Assembly (NCBI RefSeq): GCF_014764705.1
Contig: NZ_JACXXG010000008.1
Span: 62,001 to 126,000, forward strand
Direction: 5' to 3'
From: Stutzerimonas kunmingensis
GTDB taxonomy: Bacteria > Pseudomonadota > Gammaproteobacteria > Pseudomonadales > Pseudomonadaceae
DNA length: 64,000 bases
The notes under the pieces are model-generated. The model made no database searches. It saw only the letters and a list, made by a program, of their open reading frames with translations, and was not told where the DNA came from. The position numbers were made by a program, and so were the translations under genes. Position 1 is the first letter of the stretch, and every line of letters starts with the position of its first letter. Of this stretch, positions 37,954-48,507 are shown piece after piece.

Positions 37954-38766
37954 ATGCAACTGAAGACCGCTCCCCTCGCCGTCGCGCTCGCCGGCAGCCT
38001 GCTGACCGCCCCGGCGATGGCCGAAGGCCTGCTCCACTGGCACAGCAACAGCCTGACCTACCTGTACGGCAAGGATTACAAGATCGATGCGCCGATCCAG
38101 CAGACTGTCACCTTCGAGCACGTCAACGGCTGGAAGTATGGCGACACGTTCCTGTTTCTCGACTCGATCCACTTCAACGGCAAGGGTAACGACAACGGCA
38201 ACGACGACAGCACCTTCTACGGCGAATTCTCACCGCGCCTGTCGTTCGGCAAGATCTTCCAGCGCGACCTGAGCTTCGGCCCGATCAAGGATGTGCTGGT
38301 CGCAATGACCTACGAGTTCGGCGAAGGCGATGTGGAAACCTACATGATCGGCCCGGGCTTCGATCTGGACGTGCCCGGCTTCGACTATGTCTCGGTGAAC
38401 GTCTACCACCGCGACACTGACGGTGACCGCGTAGGCGACGGCACCTGGCAGGTCACCCCGGTGTGGGGCTACACCCTGCCGGTGGGCAACTCCGACATCC
38501 TCATCGACGGCTTCATCGACTGGGTGGTCGACAACGACAGCAACTCCCGCGGTGAGGAATATCACGCCAACCTGCACATCAACCCGCAGATCAAGTACGA
38601 CCTAGGCAAGGCGATGAACTGGGGCGAGAAGCAGCTCTACGTCGGTATCGAGTACGACTACTGGTCGGACAAGTACGGCATCGAGAATGGCGGCTTCGTC
38701 AGCGAAAACTTCGTTGGCAAAACCGACCAGAACACCTTCAGCGCTATCGTCAAAGCGCACTTCTGA
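37954..38766 (+). CDS. Tsx/OmpK-like nucleoside-specific outer-membrane channel
   Basis: A 270-residue outer-membrane beta barrel of the Tsx (channel_Tsx) family. The signal peptide MQLKTAPLAVALAGSLLTAPAMA is followed by EGLLHWHSNSLTYLYGKDY, the Tsx start, then alternating strands with many Tyr/Trp/Asp (GDTFLFLDSIHFNGKG, EFSPRLSFGKI) and the C-terminal Phe (KAHF) needed for BAM insertion. ATG 37954 follows AAGGA. It is likely co-transcribed with the permease (95 bases apart) and gives purines a path across the outer membrane. A perfect hairpin follows. Confidence 0.87.
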   Translation: MQLKTAPLAVALAGSLLTAPAMAEGLLHWHSNSLTYLYGKDYKIDAPIQQTVTFEHVNGWKYGDTFLFLDSIHFNGKGNDNGNDDSTFYGEFSPRLSFGKIFQRDLSFGPIKDVLVAMTYEFGEGDVETYMIGPGFDLDVPGFDYVSVNVYHRDTDGDRVGDGTWQVTPVWGYTLPVGNSDILIDGFIDWVVDNDSNSRGEEYHANLHINPQIKYDLGKAMNWGEKQLYVGIEYDYWSDKYGIENGGFVSENFVGKTDQNTFSAIVKAHF

Positions 38767-38774
38767 GTGCTGTC

Positions 38775-38799
38775 GCGAAGGGGCTCCTCGCCCCTTCGC
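38775..38799 (+). terminator. Hairpin after the Tsx-like gene
   Basis: A perfect 10-bp stem GCGAAGGGGC-TCCTC-GCCCCTTCGC beginning 9 bases after the stop. There is no T-run, so termination may be partial. Confidence 0.6.
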
Positions 38800-38891
38800 C
38801 TCTCCTCCGGCGCTTCGGTTGAGGGGCTTGCGACCAGGGTGCTAGCATGCGGGCGCTTGTTCGTATCGCCGGCAGCCAGCGAAAGGCCCCC

Positions 38892-39515
38892 ATGTCCAGT
38901 ATCCGTGAGCGCAACAAAGAGCTGATCCTCAAAGCCGCCAGCGAAGAATTCGCCGAAAAGGGCTTCGCCGCGACCAAGACCAGTGACATCGCCGCCCGCG
39001 CCGGACTGCCCAAGCCCAACGTCTACTACTACTTCAAGTCCAAGGAAAATCTCTACCGCGAGGTGCTGGAGAGCATCGTCGAACCCTTGCTCGAAGCCTC
39101 GGCGCCGTTCAACCAGCCAGGCCATCCGGCCGAGGTCCTGCGCGCCTATATCCGCACCAAGATCAGGATTTCCCGCGACCACGCCTGCGCCTCGAAGGTG
39201 TTCGCCAACGAGATCATGCACGGCGCTCCGCACCTGTCACCGGAACGCACTGCACAACTCAACGCCCAGGCGGCACACAACATCGCCTGCATCCAGCGCT
39301 GGATCGACGACGGCCTGATGGCGAAGGTCGATGCCAATCACCTGCTGTTCAGCATCTGGGCGGCGACCCAAACCTACGCCGATTTCGACTGGCAGATCAG
39401 CACCGTCACCGGCAAGAACCGCCTCGACGACGCCGACTACGATGCGGCGGCAGACACCATCATTCGCCTGGTACTCAAGGGTTGCGAAATCGCCGAGCCG
39501 GCTCAGGTTGACTGA
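38892..39515 (+). CDS. RutR-like TetR-family regulator
   Basis: A 207-residue TetR regulator. The helix-turn-helix (about 25-47) reads TSDIAARAGLPKPNVYYYFKSKENLY. The ligand domain matches E. coli RutR closely: YIRTKIRISRDHACASKVFANEIMHGAP and VDANHLLFSIWAATQTYADFDWQISTVTG correspond to the RutR segments around its uracil pocket. RutR represses pyrimidine and purine use genes and binds TTGACCAnnTGGTCAA; boxes of that shape precede xdhA and the purine permease here. ATG 38892 is preferred over 38847. It closes the purine region; ligand (uracil, thymine or a purine) is unknown. Confidence 0.85.
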   Translation: MSSIRERNKELILKAASEEFAEKGFAATKTSDIAARAGLPKPNVYYYFKSKENLYREVLESIVEPLLEASAPFNQPGHPAEVLRAYIRTKIRISRDHACASKVFANEIMHGAPHLSPERTAQLNAQAAHNIACIQRWIDDGLMAKVDANHLLFSIWAATQTYADFDWQISTVTGKNRLDDADYDAAADTIIRLVLKGCEIAEPAQVD

Positions 39516-39530
39516 CCGGCGGAAACGAAA

Positions 39531-39552
39531 AACGCCAGCATGCGCTGGCGTT
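39531..39552. terminator. Bidirectional terminator
   Basis: AACGCCAGC-ATGC-GCTGGCGTT, flanked by AAAA on the left and CTTC on the right, between the convergent TetR gene and the PA2169-family gene. It can serve both. Confidence 0.75.
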
Positions 39553-39580
39553 CTTCAAACCCTGACCGGCTCGCGAAGCA

Positions 39581-40033
39581 TCAGCTCCGGGCGCGAGCCG
39601 CGTCGCGTAAAGCCTTCACCTGATCATGGTTGCGTTGTACGCCCTGGTACTGACGTTCGACCACGATCCGCACTTCGGCTGGCAGGTCTTTTTCCAGCGC
39701 CTTGCGGTAGCTCTTAACCGCGACATCCTCACCACGCTCACACTCGTTGAGAATGGCCTCGTCGTCCTTGCCGGTGATCATCGACTTGAGGTCGACCCAG
39801 CGACGGTGCATGTCGGCAGCCACACTGGTGCTGGTCTCCGGATCGCCGCCCATGGAGCGCACCAGTTGCTGCAGCTCGGCGGCGGCAGTAGCGCAGTCGC
39901 GCGAACGCTGATTCATGGTGCTCTTGAGCTGCGGATCGCGCAGGTCTTCGGCGCATTCGAGGAAGCCCTTTTCGCCATCCTTGCTGGTTTCAATCAGGTC
40001 GTTGAGCACTGAAATCGTGTCTTTCGTATCCAT
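39581..40033 (-). CDS. PA2169-family four-helix-bundle protein (DUF2383)
   Basis: A 150-residue soluble helical protein of the ferritin-like PA2169/DUF2383 family. It begins MDTKDTISVLNDLIETSKDGEKGFLECAEDL and has the paired Glu and Arg helices expected (RSRDCATAAAELQQLVRSMGG, GEDVAVKSYRKALEKDLP). AGGAGGT lies 5 bases before ATG 40033. Members are often stress-induced; the function is unproven. Confidence 0.85.
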   Translation of the reverse strand: MDTKDTISVLNDLIETSKDGEKGFLECAEDLRDPQLKSTMNQRSRDCATAAAELQQLVRSMGGDPETSTSVAADMHRRWVDLKSMITGKDDEAILNECERGEDVAVKSYRKALEKDLPAEVRIVVERQYQGVQRNHDQVKALRDAARARS

Positions 40034-40171
40034 CTTGTACCTCCTGACAAGTCGACTCGGAAAGGGCCACATCGCTGCCGCCCGCGTTATAAAGTCGACT
40101 GCCCACGCACCACAAAGGTTCATCGAAACCGCCCGAAGGCACCCTCCTGGCTCATCCCCCGGCAACGCCGG

Positions 40172-41440
40172 CTATGCCTGTCGGCTCATGGCGAGCCCGT
40201 GATGCAATGGCATCGGGCGACCGATCAGGTAGCCCTGCGCCTTGTTCACTTCAAGCCGCCGCAACATGGCCAGTTCCTCCTGGGTCTCAACCCCTTCGGC
40301 GACGACCTTGCAGCCGGTTTCCTCGGCGAAGCGGATCAACGCGGCGGCCAGCGCGCGGCAGCCGGTGTCGCTGTCGACATTGCGGATCAGGCTGCTGTCG
40401 AGCTTGATCACATCCGGCTTGAGTTTGAGGATATGGCGGAAACTCGCGTAACCGGCGCCGGCATCGTCAACCGCCAGCCGTAGCCCCTTGCTGCGCAGTG
40501 GTTCGAGTGCCTCGGCCAGCTGCGAGTAGTCCTGTACCGATGCGTGTTCGGTCACCTCGAGCATCAGCCGCGCCAGCGGTTGATCGGCGAGTACCGTGCC
40601 AAGCGCGCCAGCGAGGATGGTTTCCGGCGAAACATTGAGCGAAAGGTAGCTATCTGCCGGCAGCTGATCGAAGTCGTGCAGGGCCGCCTCGATCAGGGCG
40701 ACCTCCAGCTCCTGCTGCAAGCCGACCAGCCCGGCCTCGGCGAACCACTTGTCCGGTGTTCGCTGCGGCTGCGCGCTGAATCGAGCCAGCGCCTCGTGGC
40801 CAACGATGCGGTTTTCCACCAGATGCACGATGGGCTGATACACCACCGAATACGCGCGTTGCTCGAGCACCGAGCGAATGCGCGTGAGCGTCTCGGCATA
40901 GCGAATCTCATTGAGCGCATGGCGTTCCAGCAATCTGCCGGCGAAGTCGGCGAACAGCCGCAGCGTATTCAGATCTCGCTCATTGAGGCTGTTGTCCGGC
41001 GTGGTACTGAAGCAACAGAAGGTGCCGTAGAGCCGACCATCGCTGAAGCGCAGCGGAACACTGAGGTGCGCACCTACCGGCAAGGCTTTGGTCACCGGCA
41101 TGGCCAACGCCTCCGGTAGAGTCGCCGCGTTCTGAATCAGCTCGGGCAAGCGCCCGTCGAGCACGCGTTGACAGTAACTGTCGTCCAGAGGATCGCACGC
41201 CCCGACCTCGAGCTGCAGGGGTACGAAATTGCCGTCCAGGTAGCGAAAAATCCGGCTGCCGCCGCGAAACTCGCTGATGAACGCGACATCCATCCCCAGA
41301 TGCGTGCGCACGGCATGCAGGGTTTCGACGAGCATCTCGCTCAATGAAAGGTTGGCGCTCTCCAGGCGACGCAGAATGGAGAGCGGATCATCGGCCATCC
41401 CGAGTTGATCGACCTGATCCTGCTGTATGTCATCAGACAT
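40172..41440 (-). CDS. GAF-EAL cyclic-di-GMP phosphodiesterase
   Basis: A 422-residue soluble protein. A GAF sensor domain spans about 30-175 (LHAVRTHLGMDVAFISEF, SVPLRFSDGRLYGTFCCF) and an EAL domain about 185-415. The catalytic set looks complete: E216 in HEALARF, N269 in LSLNVSPE, E295 in LEVTEH, DD 325-326 (VDDAGAGYASF), K346 in IKLDSS and E382 in VAEGVET, so it should hydrolyse c-di-GMP. The loop 6 motif DDAG differs from the usual DDFG but keeps the acidic pair. There are no membrane segments. It is a single gene; a diguanylate cyclase at 57324 is separate. Confidence 0.9.
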   Translation of the reverse strand: MSDDIQQDQVDQLGMADDPLSILRRLESANLSLSEMLVETLHAVRTHLGMDVAFISEFRGGSRIFRYLDGNFVPLQLEVGACDPLDDSYCQRVLDGRLPELIQNAATLPEALAMPVTKALPVGAHLSVPLRFSDGRLYGTFCCFSTTPDNSLNERDLNTLRLFADFAGRLLERHALNEIRYAETLTRIRSVLEQRAYSVVYQPIVHLVENRIVGHEALARFSAQPQRTPDKWFAEAGLVGLQQELEVALIEAALHDFDQLPADSYLSLNVSPETILAGALGTVLADQPLARLMLEVTEHASVQDYSQLAEALEPLRSKGLRLAVDDAGAGYASFRHILKLKPDVIKLDSSLIRNVDSDTGCRALAAALIRFAEETGCKVVAEGVETQEELAMLRRLEVNKAQGYLIGRPMPLHHGLAMSRQA

Positions 41441-41654
41441 GGAGTCCCTCCCCGTTTGCTGGCTGCCATTGCTGCCGTATGAATACCGTCGACAGCGAGC
41501 CGCTGAAGCCCGCGATGTCGTTTGCCGATTGCCCGGATACTAGTCGCGACCGTCGATCTGCCGATGTCTCAGCGACGATTGGCACAAGGCCTTGCAGAAC
41601 CGGCCGCGTCGCACGTTGCCGCATCGTTCGAGCCCCGCCTCGCACCGCCTGCCT

Positions 41655-42515
41655 CTAGCTGCTCGCCCCCGTCTTGCCACGCTTGCTCGACTTCGCCGGC
41701 TCGGCCGCCGCGCCCGCGTCACCTTTCAGGGTTATCCAGGTAGGCGCATGGTCACTGGCATGTTCCTGGTCACGTACCCAGCGATCGACGCCGGCATCCT
41801 GCAGCCGCGGCGCAAGGTCCGGGCTGAGCAGCAGATGGTCGATGCGCAGCCCGGAGTTCTTCTGCCAGTGCTGGCGAAAGTAGTCCCAGAAGGTGTAGAT
41901 GCGCTCGTCCGGGTACCTGGCGCGCAACGCGTCGGTCCAGCCCTGCGCCAGCAGGCGCTCGAAACATTCGCGGCTTTCCGGCTGCAGCAGCGCGTCCTTC
42001 AGCCAGGAGCGCGGGTTGTAGATGTCCTCGTCGGTCGATACCACGTTGTAGTCGCCGGCGAGCACCACCGGGTGGCCGCTGGCCAGCAGGCCCGCAGCAT
42101 GCTCAATGAAGCGCTCGAACCAAGCGAGCTTGTAATCAAATTTCGGCCCCGGCTGCGGGTTGCCGTTGGGCAGGTATAGGCAGGCGACAATCACACCCTG
42201 CACCGCCGCTTCCAGATAGCGGCTGTGGCTGTCATCCGGATCGCCCGGCAGCCCGCGGCGGATCTCCAGCGGCTCGCAATCGCGGGCCAGAATCGCCACC
42301 CCGTTCCACGACTTCTGCCCCTGCCAGATGGCGCCATAGCCAGCCGCACGGATGTCGTCGATGGGGAAATCGGCATCCTGCGCCTTGAGTTCCTGCAGGC
42401 AGACCACGTCAGGCTGCTCGCGCGTCAGCCATTCGAGCAGATTGGCCCGACGTGCACGGATGCCATTGATGTTGTAGGTAGCGATTTTCAGACTATCCAC
42501 AAACGCGTCTCTCAC
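41655..42515 (-). CDS. xthA: Exodeoxyribonuclease III
   Basis: A 286-residue Mg-dependent AP endonuclease/3'-exonuclease of the XthA family. KIATYNINGIRARRANLLEWL gives the catalytic Asn, VVCLQELKAQD the metal Glu, GDYNVV the Asp-Asn pair, and the terminal RIDHLLLSPDL and DHAPTWITL the remaining active site. GTG 42515 is given; a GTG five codons later is also possible since family proteins start directly at KIA. A Lys/Ala/Ser-rich tail of about 20 residues extends beyond the usual end. Confidence 0.9.
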   Translation of the reverse strand: MRDAFVDSLKIATYNINGIRARRANLLEWLTREQPDVVCLQELKAQDADFPIDDIRAAGYGAIWQGQKSWNGVAILARDCEPLEIRRGLPGDPDDSHSRYLEAAVQGVIVACLYLPNGNPQPGPKFDYKLAWFERFIEHAAGLLASGHPVVLAGDYNVVSTDEDIYNPRSWLKDALLQPESRECFERLLAQGWTDALRARYPDERIYTFWDYFRQHWQKNSGLRIDHLLLSPDLAPRLQDAGVDRWVRDQEHASDHAPTWITLKGDAGAAAEPAKSSKRGKTGASS

Positions 42516-42583
42516 AGGCGGTTATATCAACCTTAGCTGTGACAGCGCGGTGAGGCTTCCCGATCCGGTGCCAATGATCGAAA

Positions 42584-43942
42584 TCAGGCCGGCGTTTCGG
42601 CGAAACGCAGGGTGAATTCGGTCACCCCGGCGTCGCTGCGAACACTCACCTCGCCGCCATGCAGCTGCATGATCGAGCGCACGATGGCCAACCCCAGGCC
42701 GCCGGTATCGCCCGGCTCGGCGCGCGATGGGTCGCAGCGGTAGAAGCGATCGAACAGCCGCGGCAGATGCTCGGGCGGGATCGGAGGCCCCAGATTGATC
42801 ACGCTGACCGACCGCCAACCTACTCCTGAGCCACTGACGATACGCACCGTGCTGTCACTGACGCCGTAGCGCAACGCATTGGCCAGCAGGTTCGCCAGCG
42901 CCCGGCGGATCATCTCAGGGTCACCGACCAGCTCACCCTCGGTTTCGTCGAGCAGCTGAATGCCGCGCTCTTCGGCGACACCCTCGAAGTACTCGCACAG
43001 CTGCTCGACCAGTTCCGGCAGCGAAAAAGCCTGCCGCGTGATGGCCGCAGCCGGCTGCTCGGCACGAGCGAGAAACAGCATGCTGTCGATCATCCGCGCC
43101 AGGCGCTCGTACTCTTCCTGATTGGACACCAACAGCGCGTGATAGGCCGAGGCATCGCGGTCCTTGTGCAACAGTTGCTGGGTCTGCCCCATGAGATTGC
43201 CGAGCGGCGTACGCATCTCGTGGGCAAGGTCTTCGCTGAAGCGTGACAGCCGCGCGAAGCCCTGTTCCAAGCGATTGAGCATCTGGTTCAGCGCCCCACG
43301 CAGCGGCTCCAGTTCGCTGGGCATCGCCGATTCGTCCAAGCGCAGGTGCAGGTGCTGCACGTCGATCGCCAAGGCCTGCCGGGTCAGGTGACGCACCGGA
43401 CGCAAGGCGCGCCGACTGATCAGCCAGCCAAGCACTGACGCCAGCAGCGCGCCGAGGCTCAACGCCCACCACAGTTTTACGCGATAGGCGGCGAGCATCT
43501 GCTCACGCTCAGCGAGCGTGCGCCCGGCGACCAGCGTCAGCCCCGCTTCGCCCGGCAGGCGCCGCCAGGCCAGCCGCGCGCCATCTGTATCGGTCAGCTC
43601 CGCTGCGGCGCCGGACGGCAATGTCGGAATGGACAGCCGCGCCGGGTTGATCTCGATCAGCGCGCGCCCTTGCGCATCGAGCAGCCAGAGCAGGCTGTCG
43701 CGATTACCCAGCATGTTCTCGTACAGCTGCGGACGTTGCCGTAGCGCCTCGATGCTGGCGCTGTCGTCCAGCAGCGCCTGCATACGCTCCAGTCGACCGA
43801 GCAGTGCCTGATCGTCACGCCAGCTGATTTCCCGCTCCAGCGAGCGGTACAGATACAGGCCGATGCTGCCCAGCAGCACGCTCGCCACCAGGGCGAAGGC
43901 CAGCGCCAAGCGCAGGCTGAGTGAACGAGGCAACAGGCTCAC
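42584..43942 (-). CDS. hprS: Two-component sensor histidine kinase, HprS/CusS-like
   Basis: A 452-residue membrane kinase: helix 1 (about 10-32), periplasmic sensor loop (33-155), helix 2 (156-175), HAMP linker, dimerisation domain with phosphorylated H241 in [14 protein letters not shown], and an ATPase domain with [10 protein letters not shown] and [10 protein letters not shown]. This is the heavy-metal/oxidant sensor kinase architecture (CusS, CopS, HprS). It overlaps the regulator gene by four bases. The neighbouring exported HIU-hydrolase homologue and the HprR-like box favour HprS (YedV) over CusS; the name is inferred from context. Confidence 0.85.
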   Translation of the reverse strand: MSLLPRSLSLRLALAFALVASVLLGSIGLYLYRSLEREISWRDDQALLGRLERMQALLDDSASIEALRQRPQLYENMLGNRDSLLWLLDAQGRALIEINPARLSIPTLPSGAAAELTDTDGARLAWRRLPGEAGLTLVAGRTLAEREQMLAAYRVKLWWALSLGALLASVLGWLISRRALRPVRHLTRQALAIDVQHLHLRLDESAMPSELEPLRGALNQMLNRLEQGFARLSRFSEDLAHEMRTPLGNLMGQTQQLLHKDRDASAYHALLVSNQEEYERLARMIDSMLFLARAEQPAAAITRQAFSLPELVEQLCEYFEGVAEERGIQLLDETEGELVGDPEMIRRALANLLANALRYGVSDSTVRIVSGSGVGWRSVSVINLGPPIPPEHLPRLFDRFYRCDPSRAEPGDTGGLGLAIVRSIMQLHGGEVSVRSDAGVTEFTLRFAETPA

Positions 43943-44613
43943 GTGGCGGCTTCCAGCACATAGCCCATACCGCGCACGGTGTGGATGAGCTTGAGCGTAT
44001 AGGGATCGTCGACCTTGGCGCGCAGGCGGCGGATCGCCACGTCGACCACATTGGTGTCGCTGTCGAAGTTCATCTGCCAGACCTGCGAGGCGATCTGCGC
44101 ACGCGAGAGCACCTCGCCTTGGCGCAGCAGCAACAGGTGCAGCAAGGCGAACTCCTTGTTGGTCAGGCTGATGCGTTCGCCCTGGCGACTGACGCGACGG
44201 CGCAACAGGTCCAGCTCAAGATCAGCAACCTGAAAGCGCTCGACCTCGCGCGGCGGCCCGCGCCGCAGCAGGGTACGTACCCGCGCCAGCAGCTCGGCGT
44301 AGGAGAACGGCTTGACCAGATAGTCGTCTGCGCCCAGCTCCAACCCGCGCACACGGTCTTCCACCGCATCGCGCGCGGTGAGGAACAGCACCGGCGTATG
44401 CGCCGAGCGCCTGCGCACCACCTGTACCGGCTCCCAGCCGTCGAGCCCCGGCAGCATGACGTCGAGGATGACCAGGTCGAAGGTCTCCTCCTCGATCAGG
44501 TATTTGCCATCGACGCCGTTGCGCGCCACCTCGACGCGATAGCCAGATTCCTCCAGCCCTCGCTTGAGGTAGTCAGCCGTCTTGGCCTCGTCCTCCACCA
44601 CCAGAATTCGCAT
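43939..44613 (-). CDS. hprR: OmpR-type response regulator, HprR/CusR-like
   Basis: A 224-residue regulator: receiver domain 1-115 with the acidic pocket VVEDE, phospho-acceptor D51 ([13 protein letters not shown]) and K101 (DDYLVKPFS), then an OmpR winged helix ending [31 protein letters not shown] 44613 has AGGTGATCC upstream. The divergent region contains CATTAC-N6-GTAATG, which matches, as I recall it, the E. coli HprR box CATTACAAAATTGTAATG at 16 of 18 bases. It probably controls the exported proteins at 44756 and 45275. Confidence 0.87.
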   Translation of the reverse strand: MRILVVEDEAKTADYLKRGLEESGYRVEVARNGVDGKYLIEEETFDLVILDVMLPGLDGWEPVQVVRRRSAHTPVLFLTARDAVEDRVRGLELGADDYLVKPFSYAELLARVRTLLRRGPPREVERFQVADLELDLLRRRVSRQGERISLTNKEFALLHLLLLRQGEVLSRAQIASQVWQMNFDSDTNVVDVAIRRLRAKVDDPYTLKLIHTVRGMGYVLEAAT

Positions 44614-44665
44614 CGGATCACCTCGCTGATGGCGCATAGGTTATGGGAGTGGATGACCAAGCGGC

Positions 44666-44683
44666 CATTACAAAAGCGTAATG
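44666..44683. promoter_or_regulatory. HprR-like box CATTACAAAAGCGTAATG
   Basis: A perfect 6-bp dyad with a 6-base centre, between the divergent hprR and GlcG-like genes (53 bases from the hprR start, 73 from the other). It is the only such dyad seen in the gap. Confidence 0.65.
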
Positions 44684-44755
44684 CGCAGGCAACGGTTCTG
44701 ACGGGCAGGCATCGGCACCATGCACCCCGAAGCTCAGCCACCCAAGGAAACCGAT

Positions 44756-45259
44756 ATGCGTACCGCAGCCACACTGTCATTGCTGACGCTGGCATTACTT
44801 ACCCCGGCCCTAAGCGCCAACGCCGCCACGCCGGCACCGATCACTCAACAGAACGTCTCGCTGGCCCTGGCCGATGGCCTGATCCAGGCCACGCTGGACC
44901 AGTGCCACGCGGAAAACCGCACGGCGGTGGTCGCTGTGGTCGATCGCGGCGGCAACCTGGTCGCTCTGCGCCGGGACGACAACGTCGGCCCGCACAACAC
45001 CCTCGCCGCCCAGCGCAAGGCCTACACCGCGCTGTCGAGCAAGACGCCGACCCGTCTGTTCGCCGAGCGCGCCGCCGCTACGCCGGACGCCGCCAACCTC
45101 AATACGCTGGATGAGCTGTTGCTGCTCGGCGGTGGCGTGCCGCTGAAGGTCGGCGACGAGGTGATTGGTGCCATCGGCGTGGCCGGTGCCGGCGGTGCCA
45201 AGAACGACGAGGCCTGCGCCATGGCCGCCATCGAAAAACTGCTGCCCTCCTCCCACTGA
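44756..45259 (+). CDS. Exported GlcG/HbpS-family haem-binding-like protein (DUF336)
   Basis: A 167-residue secreted protein: signal peptide MRTAATLSLLTLALLTPALSANA, then a GlcG/HbpS domain with AVVAVVDRGGNLVALRRDDNVGPHNTLAAQRKAYTALS and a C-terminal GVAGAGGAKNDEACAMAAIEKL. Members bind haem or act in redox stress; some sit with glycolate genes. ATG 44756 follows AAGGAAA; an upstream ATG at 44720 would spoil the signal peptide. It is in an operon with the next gene (15 bases apart). Confidence 0.85.
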   Translation: MRTAATLSLLTLALLTPALSANAATPAPITQQNVSLALADGLIQATLDQCHAENRTAVVAVVDRGGNLVALRRDDNVGPHNTLAAQRKAYTALSSKTPTRLFAERAAATPDAANLNTLDELLLLGGGVPLKVGDEVIGAIGVAGAGGAKNDEACAMAAIEKLLPSSH

Positions 45260-45274
45260 GAAAAGGAAAAACCC

Positions 45275-45685
45275 ATGAAAGCACTACGTTCAATCGCTGC
45301 CGGCTTGATGCTCAGCGGCCTGTCCGGTCTCACCCTGGCTGCCGGCAACCCGCTCAGCGTGCACGTGCTGAATCTGGAGAACGGCCTGCCGTCACCGGAC
45401 GTGCGCGTCACCCTGGAACAACGTCAGGGTGATGCCTGGAAATCACTCAATAGTGGCGAGACCAACGCCCAAGGCCGCATCACCGCGCTCTACCCAGAAG
45501 GCAAGGCGCTGGAAAAGGGGACCTACCGCGTCACCTTCATGACTGGCGACTGGTCCGCCGCGCACAAGGCCAGCACCTTTTTCCCCGAAGTTCCGGTGAT
45601 CTTCGAAGCCGATGGCAGCGTCGAGCACTACCACATTCCGCTGCTGCTGAGCCCCTATGGCTTCTCCACCTACCGCGGCAACTGA
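45275..45685 (+). CDS. Exported transthyretin-like HIU hydrolase homologue
   Basis: A 136-residue second HIU-hydrolase-family protein with a signal peptide (MKALRSIAAGLMLSGLSGLTLAA), so it acts in the periplasm. The catalytic residues are kept: His in LSVHVLNLENG, Arg in NAQGRITAL, His in EHYHIPLLLSPYGFSTYRG. The last residue is Asn instead of the nearly invariant Ser (YRGN). AAAAGGAAAAA precedes the ATG. E. coli HiuH (YedX) is likewise exported and controlled by HprRS, matching this neighbourhood. A true role in urate breakdown or in oxidant or metal stress is open. Confidence 0.87.
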   Translation: MKALRSIAAGLMLSGLSGLTLAAGNPLSVHVLNLENGLPSPDVRVTLEQRQGDAWKSLNSGETNAQGRITALYPEGKALEKGTYRVTFMTGDWSAAHKASTFFPEVPVIFEADGSVEHYHIPLLLSPYGFSTYRGN

Positions 45686-45690
45686 GCCGC

Positions 45691-46599
45691 TCAGCGCACT
45701 TCCCAATAGCCCGGTGCGTTGTAGATGTCCTTCAGGTAGTCGATGAAGAAACGCACCTTGGCTGGCAGGTAGCGCTGCTGCGGGTACACCGCCTGGATGT
45801 CGTAGGCCGGCAGCGCGTACTCGTCGAGTACCGTGACCAGCTCGCCGCGCTTGAGCTCGGCCTGGATCTCCCAGGTCGAGCGCCAGCCGATGCCCAGGCC
45901 CTGCTTGACCCAGTCGAACAGCAGTTCACCGTCGTTGCAGTCCAGATTGCCGGCCACGCGGATGGCCACCTGCCTGCCATCGCGCAGAAAGGTCCAGCCG
46001 CGTTGCTGCCCGCCCTGCAGGTTGAAGGCCAGGCAGTTGTGCTCGGTCAGCTCTTCCAATGCCGTCGGCGTACCGTGGCGGGCGAAGTACTCCGGCGAAC
46101 CGCAGACCACCCGCCTGTTCGGAAACAGCCGCACCGCCACATAGTTGGGGTCGGTCACCTCGCCGATGCGAATGCCCATGTCGTAACCGTGGCGCACCAG
46201 GTCGACCACGCTGTCGGTGAAGTTGAACGACAGCTGCAGGTCCGGATAGCGCGCCTGGAACGCCGGTGCGTGCGGGCCGATATGTCGCCGGCCGAATGCC
46301 GCCGGCGCCGACACCACCAGATGGCCACGCACCGAAGTGCGGTCATGGCTGATGCTGGCGTCCACCTCGTCGAAATCCTTCAGCAGCCCACGGGCGCGCT
46401 CCAGATACTGCTCGCCCAGATCGGTCAATGACAGCCCGCGCGTCGAGCGGTGCATCAGCTTCACACCCAGATGCCGCTCCAGCGCATCCAGCCGCCGGCC
46501 CATCACCACCGGGGTGACGTTCTCCTTGTGCGCAGCCGCGGCGAAGCTGCCGCAGTCGGCCACCAGCACGAAGCTGCGCAGGGTCGTATAGCGATCCAT
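45691..46599 (-). CDS. LysR-family regulator divergent from gcl
   Basis: A 302-residue LysR regulator with N-terminal HTH (MDRYTTLRSFVLVADCGSFAAAAHKENVTPVVMGRRLDALERHLG) and a substrate-binding effector domain from about residue 90 (HLVVSAPAAFGRRHIGP, through GIGWRSTWEIQAEL). The residues TPVVMG replace the common S-x-S-A-V-S pattern of the recognition helix. ATG 46599 has AGGAG upstream. It is divergent from gcl-hyi-glxR-ttuD-pyk over 109 bases, so it likely controls glyoxylate use; the effector may be glyoxylate or tartronate semialdehyde (inference). Confidence 0.88.
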   Translation of the reverse strand: MDRYTTLRSFVLVADCGSFAAAAHKENVTPVVMGRRLDALERHLGVKLMHRSTRGLSLTDLGEQYLERARGLLKDFDEVDASISHDRTSVRGHLVVSAPAAFGRRHIGPHAPAFQARYPDLQLSFNFTDSVVDLVRHGYDMGIRIGEVTDPNYVAVRLFPNRRVVCGSPEYFARHGTPTALEELTEHNCLAFNLQGGQQRGWTFLRDGRQVAIRVAGNLDCNDGELLFDWVKQGLGIGWRSTWEIQAELKRGELVTVLDEYALPAYDIQAVYPQQRYLPAKVRFFIDYLKDIYNAPGYWEVR

Positions 46600-46708
46600 T
46601 CGATACTCCTGATATCGACAGAACTGAAGTCTCGACCAATTCCGCCAGCGAATCCAGGGCGGCATGCTTGAGCCACGTAGAAAAACTATCGAATAAGAGG
46701 TGTGATCC

Positions 46709-48490
<1,782 letters not shown>

Positions 48491-48507
48491 TTCGCCCGTA
48501 ACCACAG

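Noticed and set aside
42584-44613. Calling the two-component pair CopRS/CusRS
   Set aside because: No copper genes (copA, cusCBA) are adjacent; the exported HIU-hydrolase homologue and the HprR-like dyad favour HprRS, though the family alone cannot separate them.
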